Positions 1 through 7,531 are shown, counted from the stretch's first letter. The stretch: DNA of 12,540 nucleotides from JANLSE01 sp038214135 (GCA_038214135.1 JBBQSD010000159.1:1-12540); one strand, 5' to 3'. Numbers and translations are program-made. Notes: generated by a model from the letters alone, not told the origin.

Positions 1-133
1 TGAACGATTGGTTCGCGATCTGCGCACACAGATCAAAACCACCAATGTCGCTGAGGTACTGGAAGGCACCCTGGACGAATTCATCCTGGCGTATTTGCGC
101 GAGGAGGAAGCCAAACAGGCCTGGCGGGAGTGA
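1..133 (+). CDS. C-terminal end of an unrecognised protein (partial)
   Basis: An open frame enters from the left edge (first complete codon at 2) and ends at the TGA at 131-133, giving 43 residues ending in AYLREEEAKQAWRE. The tail is strongly charged and probably helical, with an EEE cluster near the end. No family motif is visible, so no function is proposed. Codon choice resembles that of the clear genes nearby, and the frame is free of stops to the window edge. The call as coding is therefore plausible but rests on little sequence. Confidence 0.5.
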   Translation, partial: ERLVRDLRTQIKTTNVAEVLEGTLDEFILAYLREEEAKQAWRE

Positions 134-176
134 ACGACGCGATGCATCGTGTCGGTACGGCATCACGCCTTGCAAA

Positions 177-296
177 ATCCGCAGGCTGATGGATTTTGAG
201 CAATTATTCGAGATATGGCATGGCTCATCCATCCGCAGGCTGAAGCCTGCGGCTAGGGGTTCGTTTGCTCTTTGCCGCAGGCTTCAGCCTGCGGAT
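177..296. repeat. Palindromic repeat cluster: inverted pair plus a truncated copy
   Basis: The 20-nt perfect palindrome CCGCAGGCTGAAGCCTGCGG lies at 233-252. Its inverted-orientation counterpart (TC instead of GA at the centre) lies at 275-294. The 23-nt segments 231-253 and 274-296 are exact reverse complements, so each arm can form its own 9-bp hairpin or the two can form one long stem. A 13-nt fragment matching the start of the element sits at 177-189. Further copies occur at 9332-9351 and 9388-9407. The paired-hairpin arrangement is REP/BIME-like. Confidence 0.85.
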
Positions 297-420
297 TCCA
301 AATGCGCCCATGCCATTAACTAGATGGCTCACCAGCGCGTCTCTACGAAGGCGACGAAAAATATAACACCTATGCAGCTATGCTACAATCCGCCCAATAA
401 TACAGAGAAGGAACAGAACT

Positions 421-1848
421 ATGAGCGAAATAGCAGAATATCGCTTCTTCCTGGCCGGTGAATGGCGCAGCGGCACACCCTATACCGTCGCTTGCCCCTA
501 CGATAACATCCCGATTGCGATGGTTCATCGGGCGAGTTCCGCCGATCTGGAGGATGCGATTGCAGCAGCAACCCGCGCTTTCGCAACAACCCGCCGCCTG
601 CCAGCCCATCAACGGGCAACTATTCTACGTGCGATTGCCACATCGATCACAGCCCAGGCCGATGATCTGGCGCGCACAATTGCGCTCGAAGCTGGCAAGC
701 CAATCAAGCAGGCTCGTGTCGAAGTCGCCCGTAGTGCGGTGACATTCGCTGCCGCTGCGGATGAAGCAACCCATTCACACGACGAGGCGCTGCGGCTTGA
801 TGCGGCACCGGGCGGCGAGAATCGCCAGGGTATTCTGCGGCGCTTCCCTATCGGCCCAATTGCGGCGATCAGCCCATTCAACTTCCCACTCAATCTGGTT
901 TCGCATAAACTCGCGCCCGCAATTGCCGCTGGCTGCCCAATTGTGCTGAAACCAGCATCGCAGACCCCGATTACCGCGCTCAAACTGGCGCGCATTATTG
1001 CCGATGCCGGTTGGCCAGCCGAAGCCCTGAGTGTTCTGCCGCTCAACAGCCGCGATGCCGGGCCATTGGTTGAGGATGAACGCTTCAAATTGCTGAGTTT
1101 TACTGGCTCACCAATCGTTGGCTGGGATCTCAAGCGCCGCGCAGGGCGCAAGCGCGTCACCCTGGAATTGGGCGGCAACGCTGGTGTGATTGTTCACGAT
1201 GATGCCGATCTTGCGTTTTCCGTAGCTCGCACAGTGGTTGGGGGCTTCTCGTATGCAGGGCAGACGTGCATCAGTGTGCAGCGTATTTTTGTTCACGAAG
1301 CAATCTTCGAGGGCTTTATGGACCAGTTTGTGCCAGCAGTGCAGGCACTCAAGCTGGGCCATCCACTCGATCCCGCCAGCGATCTGTCGGCGCTGATCAG
1401 TGCTGGCGAAGGAGATCGCATCGCCGAATGGCTGAGCGAGGCACGAGCAGCTGGTGCAGAAGTGTTGATCGGTGGAAATGTGAACGCTGGTGTTGTCGAA
1501 CCGACCATCGTGGTGAAGGCCGGGCCACAACTGCGCGTTAACTGCCAGGAAATTTTTGCGCCAGTTGTGACGGTGCAGACCTATCGTGATTTTGGCGATG
1601 CCCTAGCAGCCGTCAACGATAGCGATTTCGGCTTACAGGCTGGTATCTTCACCCGCGATATTGGGCGGATCTTCGAGGCCTACGACACACTTGATGTGGG
1701 CGGATTGATTGTCAATGATGTCCCAACATGGCGTGTCGATCCAATGCCATATGGTGGCGTCAAGCAATCCGGTTTTGGGCGCGAAGGGCTGAAATACGCA
1801 ATCGAGGAGATGACCGAGCCGAAGCTGTTGGTGCTGAATCTGGGGTAA
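421..1848 (+). CDS. NAD(P)-dependent aldehyde dehydrogenase (ALDH superfamily)
   Basis: This 475-residue protein has the full length of a classical aldehyde dehydrogenase, which oxidises an aldehyde to the acid with NAD(P)+ in the cytoplasm. Visible motifs are SPFNFP (oxyanion Asn154), LKPAS (cofactor-binding Lys177), LELGGN (general base Glu249), GQTCIS (catalytic Cys283), QEIFAPV (Glu377) and PYGGVKQSGFGREG near the C-terminus. All key residues are present. The overall wording resembles the lactaldehyde/phosphonoacetaldehyde/non-phosphorylating glyceraldehyde-3-phosphate type more than betaine-aldehyde enzymes, but the substrate cannot be read from sequence. The ATG start is supported by GAGAAGGA at 405-412, 8 nt upstream. 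A TACAAT at 384-389 could be a -10 box, without a convincing -35. The gene stands alone: the next gene is convergent. Confidence 0.95.
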   Translation: MSEIAEYRFFLAGEWRSGTPYTVACPYDNIPIAMVHRASSADLEDAIAAATRAFATTRRLPAHQRATILRAIATSITAQADDLARTIALEAGKPIKQARVEVARSAVTFAAAADEATHSHDEALRLDAAPGGENRQGILRRFPIGPIAAISPFNFPLNLVSHKLAPAIAAGCPIVLKPASQTPITALKLARIIADAGWPAEALSVLPLNSRDAGPLVEDERFKLLSFTGSPIVGWDLKRRAGRKRVTLELGGNAGVIVHDDADLAFSVARTVVGGFSYAGQTCISVQRIFVHEAIFEGFMDQFVPAVQALKLGHPLDPASDLSALISAGEGDRIAEWLSEARAAGAEVLIGGNVNAGVVEPTIVVKAGPQLRVNCQEIFAPVVTVQTYRDFGDALAAVNDSDFGLQAGIFTRDIGRIFEAYDTLDVGGLIVNDVPTWRVDPMPYGGVKQSGFGREGLKYAIEEMTEPKLLVLNLG

Positions 1849-1870
1849 TGGATGTTAGGTCATCTGCTGG

Positions 1871-1904
1871 ATTGTAGGGTCGGTTCGCGAACCGACCCTA
1901 CAAT
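1871..1904. repeat. Perfect 34-nt palindrome between convergent genes
   Basis: Positions 1871-1904 read identically on both strands; the half-site is ATTGTAGGGTCGGTTCG. It sits 22 nt after the aldehyde dehydrogenase stop and 5 nt after the peptidase stop (on the opposite strand). It could fold into a 15-bp or longer hairpin in either transcript and so may block read-through in both directions. Neither side has a T-run, so it is not a canonical intrinsic terminator. It looks like a dispersed REP-type element placed between 3' ends. Confidence 0.8.
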
Positions 1905-1909
1905 ATCAT

Positions 1910-3025
1910 CTACCGGCCTGGCTTCGGTAGCAGAGTTGGCGTCGCGGGAACGGGTGTCGGTTCTGGGGTTGGCGTTGGCGGGACATAGGCGATCACCCAT
2001 TTACGCCAATCCTCGGTCAATTCCTTGAGCGATTTACCAGTAACACCCGCATAATCGGCGGAACCCTGTGCGCGTCCACGCGAACTCCGATACAACGCAT
2101 CGACTGTGCCCATGCCATAGCGACGATACAGGTAGCTCACAAACGATGCCCACATCTCATAGGCATTATCGGAACCAGATGATTGTGCGCCAATCAAGCG
2201 CAGTGGAATGCCCTGATTGTATAATTGATTAGCACGCCCACGCCAACTCGGAACGCCATACTCCTTCAGCCAGCGCGCTCCAGAGATCCAGGTTGCCTCG
2301 CCTTCCAGCAGAATCAGATCCGAGCGACTATGCACCGCAGTCCCATAGCGTTGGCTCTGCAGGTGGTGGGCCATTTCGTGGGCTGCGATGGTAAAAGCAG
2401 CGCTCATATCTTCATTGGCGCTATAGTAGATCTCGATAACGCCCGAATCGGTATATGCAATGCCACGCGTTCCCTTGGATGGCGAAGAACCCTTACTAAA
2501 GAAGCCAATCGATATCCGATGATCAAGCCGCGTTGGGCCAAGGCCAGCTTCGTTCTCGATCAACAGCGACTCGAGCTTCCAGGCGACCGATGCAATATCG
2601 GCGGGATCGAATGTGCCACGGCTAACATACACATCAATCCTGGCCGTCTGTTCGACCAATGTGCCCCCTAGGCGCGGCCCATACCCAGGAATTCGGGCTG
2701 GTGCTCGCCACACCGAACGCTTTGGCGCTGCGGGTGCTGGTGTTGGCGGAACAAATAGATCGAGATCAAGCAACTCCTGCGCCGATGGTAGCGTCTCACC
2801 TGCCAGAGCAGATATGCTAAAGTTTGGTGGGAGATTGAATCGATCTTCAATAAGCGCCGTGGGAAGCGGGCGCACAAATGGTTCTTGGAGATTATCACTA
2901 TGCAATATCGTGTTAGAATCAGCAATGATTGGGGCAGAAATAGCACGTGGGCCAACTGCAACAAGGGCCGCACAAACAACAAAACTGATCAGCCCAAGCA
3001 CCAGGGGTCGGGCGATACTCTTCAT
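1910..3025 (-). CDS. Secreted HExxH metallopeptidase-like protein (peptidase MA-like)
   Basis: The predicted 371-residue exported protein starts at the ATG at 3025, because GAGAGGAG lies 5 nt upstream of it. An earlier in-frame start at 3064 would only prefix a Cys-rich stretch before the signal peptide. The N-terminus (MKSIARPLVLGLISFVVCAA) is a Sec-type signal with a hydrophobic core and a likely cleavage near RAISA. A zinc motif HEMAH occupies residues 216-220 (His216, Glu217, His220), followed by LLEGEATWISG, where Glu241 or Glu243 would be the third ligand, as in gluzincins with a peptidase-MA-like domain. The C-terminus is a Pro/Thr tail (VPPTPTPEPTPVP), typical of a surface linker. Substrate is unknown. 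It is divergent from the ABC exporter genes, about 135 nt apart. Confidence 0.8.
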   Translation of the reverse strand: MKSIARPLVLGLISFVVCAALVAVGPRAISAPIIADSNTILHSDNLQEPFVRPLPTALIEDRFNLPPNFSISALAGETLPSAQELLDLDLFVPPTPAPAAPKRSVWRAPARIPGYGPRLGGTLVEQTARIDVYVSRGTFDPADIASVAWKLESLLIENEAGLGPTRLDHRISIGFFSKGSSPSKGTRGIAYTDSGVIEIYYSANEDMSAAFTIAAHEMAHHLQSQRYGTAVHSRSDLILLEGEATWISGARWLKEYGVPSWRGRANQLYNQGIPLRLIGAQSSGSDNAYEMWASFVSYLYRRYGMGTVDALYRSSRGRAQGSADYAGVTGKSLKELTEDWRKWVIAYVPPTPTPEPTPVPATPTLLPKPGR

Positions 3026-3151
3026 GATGGCTCCTCTCCCGCACAGAGAACAGAAGAGCGTCACAGACAGACGACTCCGTTACACATAGCTGGCGGGCAC
3101 TGGAAAGTATGACCACTCTTTTACCATGGAGCACCCGGCTTGTCAAATATT

Positions 3152-3156
3152 GGAGG
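3152..3156 (+). promoter_or_regulatory. Shine-Dalgarno that fixes a GTG start for the ABC ATPase
   Basis: GGAGG at 3152-3156 lies 4 nt before the GTG at 3161. It therefore supports initiation at 3161 rather than at the in-frame TTG at 3140, which has no comparable site upstream. Confidence 0.65.
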
Positions 3157-3160
3157 ATAT

Positions 3161-4096
3161 GTGTTCGCTATTGAAACCCAGGAACTGACCCGCACCTTCG
3201 GCGAACGGGTCGCTGTCGATAAACTAACACTCCAGATTCCAGTTGGCCATGTGTTTGGCTTCCTTGGCCCGAATGGTGCCGGTAAGACAACCACTGTGCG
3301 TATGCTGGCTGGCTTGATTGCGCCAAGCAGTGGGAAAGCGCATGTGGCTGGATGTGAGATTGGCCCACAGAGCGACTCTGTTCGGCGGATTGTTGGCCTG
3401 CTGACAGAAACGCCTGGCTTGTATGATAAACTCACAGCACAGCAGAATCTGGTCTTTTTTGGGCAGATGTATGATCTTACGCGAACCAAAGCTGAACAGC
3501 AAGCCCAAGCTTATCTGCGGTTGCTTGGATTATGGGAGCGCCGTGATGACACGGTTGGCGGTTTCTCGAAGGGTATGCGCCAGAAATTAGCGATTGCCCG
3601 CGCATTATTACACGATCCCCAGGTTGTCTTCCTGGATGAGCCAACTTCAGGGCTTGATCCAGAGGCAGCTCGCACCGTACGCGATTCCGTACGAGCACTG
3701 CGGGATGAGGGTCGCACGGTGTTTCTGACAACCCATAATCTGAATGAGGTCGAGGAGCTCTGCGATCTGGTTGGCGTGTTCCGCAGCCGCCTGGTGGCGC
3801 TTGGTACTCCAGATCAATTGCGCTCACGGCTGTTCGGCAGCGGAACAATTATCCGCATGGCTAGTGCTGCAACTGCCTGGATCGAAACCGCTCGTTCGCT
3901 GGCCTTCGTACGAAGTGTTGTTGCCAACGAGAATACCCTCACAGTGGCGCTTGATGATCCAGAAAGCCAGAATCCCGAACTAGTGCGGGCGCTGGCGGTG
4001 GCTGGCGCACCAATTCGCTATGTTGAGCAACAAGCCCATTCGCTCGAAGAGGTCTATCTTGAGTTGGTTGGCAGCCAGGAGGAGCAACCGAGATGA
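3161..4096 (+). CDS. ABC transporter ATP-binding protein (ABC-2 / NatA type)
   Basis: This 311-residue cytoplasmic ATPase (GTG start) powers the membrane protein encoded next. Walker A is GPNGAGKTT at residues 36-44 (Lys42). The ABC signature is degenerate, FSKGMRQK from residue 135. Walker B is VVFLDEP at 155-161 (catalytic Glu160), followed by the D-loop SGLD, and the switch His192 lies in TTHN. All ATPase motifs are intact. The last ~90 residues, ending SLEEVYLELVG, form the C-terminal extension common in ABC-2 exporters of the NatA/DrrA group. The gene overlaps the permease gene by 4 nt (ATGA), so the two are translationally coupled. Substrate (drug, lipid, ion or peptide) cannot be assigned. 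Confidence 0.93.
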   Translation: MFAIETQELTRTFGERVAVDKLTLQIPVGHVFGFLGPNGAGKTTTVRMLAGLIAPSSGKAHVAGCEIGPQSDSVRRIVGLLTETPGLYDKLTAQQNLVFFGQMYDLTRTKAEQQAQAYLRLLGLWERRDDTVGGFSKGMRQKLAIARALLHDPQVVFLDEPTSGLDPEAARTVRDSVRALRDEGRTVFLTTHNLNEVEELCDLVGVFRSRLVALGTPDQLRSRLFGSGTIIRMASAATAWIETARSLAFVRSVVANENTLTVALDDPESQNPELVRALAVAGAPIRYVEQQAHSLEEVYLELVGSQEEQPR

Positions 4097-4875
4097 AAAT
4101 TCTTGCGATATTATGGAAGGAATGGCTTGAACTGCGCCGTGAGCGTTCGCTGCTGATCAGCCTGTTTCTGCCGCCATTACTGCTGACACTCATGCCAATT
4201 GGGATTATGATCGCGCTCCGCGATGCCCCGGATGATGATACGAGCAAGCTCGGGATTGTGCTGGCCGACCCAACACTGGCTGGAATGAATACCGCCGATC
4301 TTGGGCAAGCCGTGATGGGCAAGCAGTTCAGCCTATTGATGCTGCTCACGCCAGTGCTGCTCTCGGGAATTATTGCTGCCTACAGTATCGTTGGCGAGAA
4401 AACCGGGCGAACACTCGAACCATTACTGGCAACGCCAATCAAAACCTGGGAGCTCTTGCTGGCAAAATGTCTGACCGCACTGATTCCGGCGGTGGGCACC
4501 GCCTGGGTAAGCGCCGCAATCTTTGCTATAGGTGTCGGAAGCGTCGCCAATTCGCCACAAGTTGCTGAAGCGGTGTTGAACCCGGCCTGGACAACGGTGC
4601 TGATCTTCTGCTCGCCATCGTTAGCGCTGATCGCCATTGCCATGTGCGTCGCGATTTCGTCGCGGGTGAATGATCCACGCACCGCACAACAGATCACTGC
4701 GGTGGCCATTATTCCACTGATGGCAATTTTCTTTGCCCAGATGGCAGGCGCATTAGTGCTGAATGTGCCATTGGCGCTTGGCGCAGCGATTGTTCTGGCC
4801 CTGATTGCGGCTGGATCACTATGGGCCGCCGTGCAACTGTTTCAGCGCGAAGCGATATTGACGCGGTGGAGGTGA
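4093..4875 (+). CDS. ABC-2 type transporter permease
   Basis: A 260-residue integral membrane protein with about six hydrophobic segments, at roughly residues 20-42, 77-100, 122-148, 168-190, 198-222 and 225-250. The amphipathic N-terminus (ILWKEWLELRRERS) and the motif GEKTGRTLEPLLATPI after the second segment are hallmarks of ABC-2 permeases of the NatB type, where this coupling region contacts the ATPase. The start codon lies inside the ATPase gene and has GGAGGAG about 8 nt upstream. One ATPase plus one permease could form a homodimeric exporter. Substrate is unknown, and there is no dedicated substrate-binding protein nearby. Confidence 0.9.
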   Translation: MKILAILWKEWLELRRERSLLISLFLPPLLLTLMPIGIMIALRDAPDDDTSKLGIVLADPTLAGMNTADLGQAVMGKQFSLLMLLTPVLLSGIIAAYSIVGEKTGRTLEPLLATPIKTWELLLAKCLTALIPAVGTAWVSAAIFAIGVGSVANSPQVAEAVLNPAWTTVLIFCSPSLALIAIAMCVAISSRVNDPRTAQQITAVAIIPLMAIFFAQMAGALVLNVPLALGAAIVLALIAAGSLWAAVQLFQREAILTRWR

Positions 4876-4880
4876 CGAGG

Positions 4881-4962
4881 TATTCAGGAGTCAGTATTCA
4901 GGAGTCAGAATAAGGCAGGAATAGAGTTAGTGGTGCACCTTCTGACTTCTGACTCCTGAATA
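4881..4962. repeat. Heptamer-based repeat array with inverted arms
   Basis: Two tandem copies of TATTCAGGAGTCAG lie at 4881-4894 and 4895-4908. The 16-nt arm 4895-4910 is exactly reverse-complementary to 4947-4962. The right arm itself reads as successive 7-mers CTTCTGA, CTTCTGA, CTCCTGA. The array fills the gap between the convergent permease gene and the molybdopterin-binding gene and could form a long stem with a ~36-nt loop. A related copy is at 6625-6647. No T-run follows on either strand, so any terminator role is uncertain. Confidence 0.75.
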
Positions 4963-4969
4963 CTAAAAG

Positions 4970-5944
4970 CTATAACAACCCCCCGTGCCCCAGCAGAATA
5001 ATATCGCGTGAGGTCAGGTGTTCGCCAGCCAACAGCCTGGGCAGCAACAGATCCACAATATTGGTAGCGCGTGAACGGACACAGCCTGGCGCACCAAGAA
5101 CCGGTAATTCGCCAAGATACCCTAACAGCAAGAGATTGCCTGGTTCAACAGGAGCGCCATAGTGTTCAATACGTCCACCAGCCAGTTGGACACCCTGGGG
5201 CGTGACATCATCGCGATCCATGATCGAGGTTTCGCCAGCAGCAATGATCAGTTCGGCACCAGATGCGGCAAGATCACCAAGAGCCTCCGCGATGTCGTGT
5301 TCGTCTGCTGTCGCAAATCGTACCGCAAGCAGCACTGAACCAAGCTCAACAACCCGCGATTCAATGGCTGGCAGAACTCCATGCTCAATCCGCGTGCGGG
5401 CGGCGGCGCTCCCAACCAGCAGCACGCCAACACGCAGCGAGCGTAATGGATGGATCGCTACGATTCCATGCGCCGCCGCCCGAGCAATCGCCTCGGCCTG
5501 TACCAGATCCGCTTCTCGCACGGCAAATGGAATGATCTTGATCGTCGCAACCCGCTTGTGCATCCGCACCAGGCTATTGTGTGCAAGCGTTGCAATCGTC
5601 AGCCCTTCAATCGCATTGATCGCCAGGAGTGCCTCGACATCAACCTGAACGATGCCATCGGCCTGTGCCAGTAGATTGACTCGGCTGTGCGATGCATCGC
5701 TGGCAAGCACCTCGCCACCACACACGGCTGCGGCCAATCGGCTGGCAGCCTCATCCTCATGAACATCGCCTGCTTCGAGTACCGCAACGCGCACGTGATC
5801 GAGCCCGAGTTCGCGCAACACCTGCACATCCTCGGCACGCAACCGGCGGCCCTTTGGCAGCGCCTTGCGGCCATCTGCGGAAGAAAGATTATGGCGAAGA
5901 ATATGGCCAAGCGCCGCATCGACGGCGAGGATTGTTTGGTACAT
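4970..5944 (-). CDS. Molybdopterin-binding protein (MoeA/MogA-like domain)
   Basis: This 324-residue cytoplasmic protein is probably involved in handling or delivering molybdenum cofactor for molybdenum hydroxylases. The C-terminal half carries the family signature: IIAAGETSIMDRDDVTP (about residues 233-249), then GAPVEPGNLLLLGYLGELPVLGAPGCVRS (263-291) and the ending DIILLGHGGLL. The N-terminal half (AVGHIL-like AVDAALGHILRHNL, then LPKGRRLRAEDV) matches the MoeA-like molybdopterin-binding group. I chose the ATG at 5944. A GTG at 5968 would overlap the upstream stop as GTGA but adds only eight residues from repeat DNA, and neither start has a good Shine-Dalgarno, so coupling to the mocA-like gene is likely. 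In some Proteobacteria this domain is fused to a MobA-like transferase, which matches the adjacency here. Confidence 0.85.
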   Translation of the reverse strand: MYQTILAVDAALGHILRHNLSSADGRKALPKGRRLRAEDVQVLRELGLDHVRVAVLEAGDVHEDEAASRLAAAVCGGEVLASDASHSRVNLLAQADGIVQVDVEALLAINAIEGLTIATLAHNSLVRMHKRVATIKIIPFAVREADLVQAEAIARAAAHGIVAIHPLRSLRVGVLLVGSAAARTRIEHGVLPAIESRVVELGSVLLAVRFATADEHDIAEALGDLAASGAELIIAAGETSIMDRDDVTPQGVQLAGGRIEHYGAPVEPGNLLLLGYLGELPVLGAPGCVRSRATNIVDLLLPRLLAGEHLTSRDIILLGHGGLL

Positions 5945-5961
5945 CGTGGTGCTTTCGGCGA

Positions 5962-6017
5962 CCCTCACCCCTGCTGCGCTGCCCCTCTCCCACTAGGAGA
6001 GGGGCCAGGGGTGAGGG
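5962..6017. repeat. Long GC-rich inverted repeat read into the 3' end of the mocA-like gene
   Basis: Two nested stems are exact: CCCTCACCCC (5962-5971) with GGGGTGAGGG (6008-6017), and CCCCTCTCC (5982-5990) with GGAGAGGGG (5996-6004), around a CACTA loop. The element encodes the LTPGPSPSGRG-type tail of the nucleotidyltransferase and supplies its stop codon. Such peptides are a familiar sign of a mobile intergenic palindrome translated as part of a gene. Confidence 0.8.
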
Positions 6018-6606
6018 AATGAGCAAGCCCAATTAGGCGTGCATATTCTTCCGGCGTATCAATATCAATCAATGGTCGTTGGTCATCAATATCAACAATG
6101 GCGATTTCGGCGGCCCTGGCGGCAAGTAGTGTGCGTGCGCCCTGATCGCCGGTAACTGCGGATAATTCTGCAAAGACGGATTGCGAGAATAGGACGGGAT
6201 TTCCACGCTGCCCCTGGTAGCGAGGAGCAACAATTACCGCATTCGTTGCCCGCCAATGCTGAATGAGCTGCTCAATGATTTCAGGAGTCACAAACGGCTG
6301 ATCACCAAGCATGATCATTGCGGCATCGGTTTCTCCAGGCAACGCCGCAATCCCAATACGCAGGGAAGTACTCTGGCCATTGGCATACTGCGGGTTATGA
6401 ACAAAGCGCAGCGGCAAGCCTGATAGTGCGGATATTACCGCAACATGTGCTGCACCCGTCACCACGATGATATCGTTCAGCGATGTTGCCAGGGCATATT
6501 CGGCAGCAACCCGCACCAGCGGGCGGCCAGCCCAATCGAGCAGTTGCTTCGGGTGCCCCATGCGTGCTGAAGATCCAGCAGCAAGGATGATTCCGGTGAT
6601 ATGCAT
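5965..6606 (-). CDS. MocA/MobA-like molybdenum cofactor nucleotidyltransferase
   Basis: A 213-residue NTP-transferase-fold protein, expected to attach a nucleotide (CMP in MocA, GMP in MobA) to molybdopterin. The nucleotide-binding start is GIILAAGSSARMGHPKQLL (residues 5-23). LAAG rather than LAGG favours the CTP-using MocA side. Further motifs are LGDQP (100-104, metal-binding Asp102), RGNPVLF (134-140), GDQGAR (153-158) and DIDTPEEY (181-188). MCD is the cofactor form used by bacterial xanthine/CO dehydrogenase-type enzymes, consistent with the XdhC proteins upstream. The last ~18 residues (from SLTPGPSPSGRG) derive from an inserted palindromic repeat and are probably not functional. The ATG at 6606 has only a weak GAGAA upstream, with a heptamer repeat just beyond. 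Confidence 0.87.
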   Translation of the reverse strand: MHITGIILAAGSSARMGHPKQLLDWAGRPLVRVAAEYALATSLNDIIVVTGAAHVAVISALSGLPLRFVHNPQYANGQSTSLRIGIAALPGETDAAMIMLGDQPFVTPEIIEQLIQHWRATNAVIVAPRYQGQRGNPVLFSQSVFAELSAVTGDQGARTLLAARAAEIAIVDIDDQRPLIDIDTPEEYARLIGLAHSLTPGPSPSGRGAAQQG

Positions 6607-6624
6607 GACGTTCTCTATAGCAGA

Positions 6625-6647
6625 ATTCAGGAGTCAGGAGTCAGAAT
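6625..6647. repeat. CAGGAGT heptamer repeat upstream of the mocA-like gene
   Basis: Two full CAGGAGT units and a third beginning are flanked by ATT and AAT. The unit is the same as in the array at 4881-4962. It lies 18 nt upstream of the mocA-like start codon, within the presumed 5' leader. Confidence 0.7.
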
Positions 6648-6792
6648 GGCTGACATATTAGCAAGCGTTTGTGCTCGATCAAAGAAGCTCAATCGTTCCG
6701 CTTTTTGCTCTAGCGTTCAACTCTCTAACAATAGATGTTTGTGCAAACAATAGACGTTCCAATACTCATAATAACCTTGGCATGCACCGAAA

Positions 6793-6810
6793 AGCTGTCG
6801 GCTGTCGGCT
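6793..6810. repeat. Short 7-nt tandem repeat at the xdhC 3' end
   Basis: AGCTGTCGGCTGTCGGCT contains the 7-mer GCTGTCG twice plus a partial unit and runs into the stop codon of the XdhC Rossmann-domain gene. It shares the 7-nt period of the CAGGAGT repeats but not their sequence. The surrounding 6648-6808 holds no gene that I can support. Confidence 0.5.
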
Positions 6811-7531
6811 ATTTACTGGTTAAGCTATGCCGAGCAGCAACGATCTCGGCAATGATACTGACAGCAATCTCCTCTGGAGTCGTCGCGCCGATCTTCAGCC
6901 CAATTGGTGCATGTAAACGGGCCAGATGTTCATCCTGCATGCCCTCGCTGCGTAGGCGTTCCACCCGTTTCGCATGTGTCTTTGGGCTACCAAGCGCCCC
7001 AACATAGCGCGCCGGGCTTGGTAGCGCAACCACAAGTGCTGGATCATCCAGCTTTGGATCGTGGGTTAGGAGTACCACAAAGCTATTGATCGTCAGGCGG
7101 CTCTCAAGGATCTCATCCGGCCAGGCGTGAATCAACTCATCTGCATGATCAAAGCGCTCTGGTGTCGCAAAGGCACCACGCGCATCAACAACAACAGTCC
7201 GAAATCCAAGGGTCTTCGCATATGTCACCAATGGAATAGCAATATGCACTGCACCAACAATAAAGAGGGTTGGCGGTGGCGCAAAGGTTTCGATAAAAAT
7301 CTGGCGTTCGGCATAGCTACGGATGCCACTTTCTGTGCGTGCCAGCATGGCCAATGCATCAGCAACGACATCGAGTTCCGGCACGACCTCTGCTAGCGAG
7401 CCAATCGTGGTGCCATCGGCACGAATCAACAGCTTTGCACCAGTCGAAACGCCTTCCACAACCGTCGCCGTCGCAACCGGCTCCTCACGCTGAATAGCGC
7501 TGCGCAGGGCTTCATAGAGTGCAGTATCCAT
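6809..7531 (-). CDS. XdhC family protein with Rossmann domain (CoxF-like)
   Basis: A 240-residue protein of the XdhC/CoxF family, chaperones that bind molybdenum cofactor, support its sulfuration and deliver it to xanthine/CO dehydrogenase-type enzymes. The C-terminal Rossmann domain begins at LFIVGAVHIAIPLV (89-102) and continues with VVVDARGAFATPERF (113-127), VLLTHDPKLDDPAL (153-166), YVGALGSPKTHAKRVERL (176-193) and IGLKIGATTPEEIAVSIIAEI (210-230), all typical of the family. The N-terminal ~80 residues look like a shortened CoxI domain. They lack the GSAPR, SGGCIEG and CGG motifs, which are found in the separate small protein at 8916-9230. TGGAG ~7 nt before the ATG supports the start. 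The lipoprotein gene ends 89 nt upstream. Confidence 0.9.
   Translation of the reverse strand: MDTALYEALRSAIQREEPVATATVVEGVSTGAKLLIRADGTTIGSLAEVVPELDVVADALAMLARTESGIRSYAERQIFIETFAPPPTLFIVGAVHIAIPLVTYAKTLGFRTVVVDARGAFATPERFDHADELIHAWPDEILESRLTINSFVVLLTHDPKLDDPALVVALPSPARYVGALGSPKTHAKRVERLRSEGMQDEHLARLHAPIGLKIGATTPEEIAVSIIAEIVAARHSLTSK

Noticed and set aside
609..1178. A 189-residue antisense reading frame inside the aldehyde dehydrogenase gene
   Set aside because: It is Ala/Arg/Ser-rich with no motif and lies wholly opposite a gene with complete catalytic motifs; a typical shadow frame in GC-rich DNA.
3140..3163. TTG start at 3140 for the ABC ATPase
   Set aside because: No Shine-Dalgarno precedes it, whereas GGAGG lies just before the in-frame GTG at 3161, which also gives the usual short N-terminus of this family.
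6648..6808. Possible small gene or promoter between the xdhC and mocA-like genes
   Set aside because: Short frames here lack ribosome sites, and I see no convincing -35/-10 pair; apart from the 7-mer repeat nothing can be supported.
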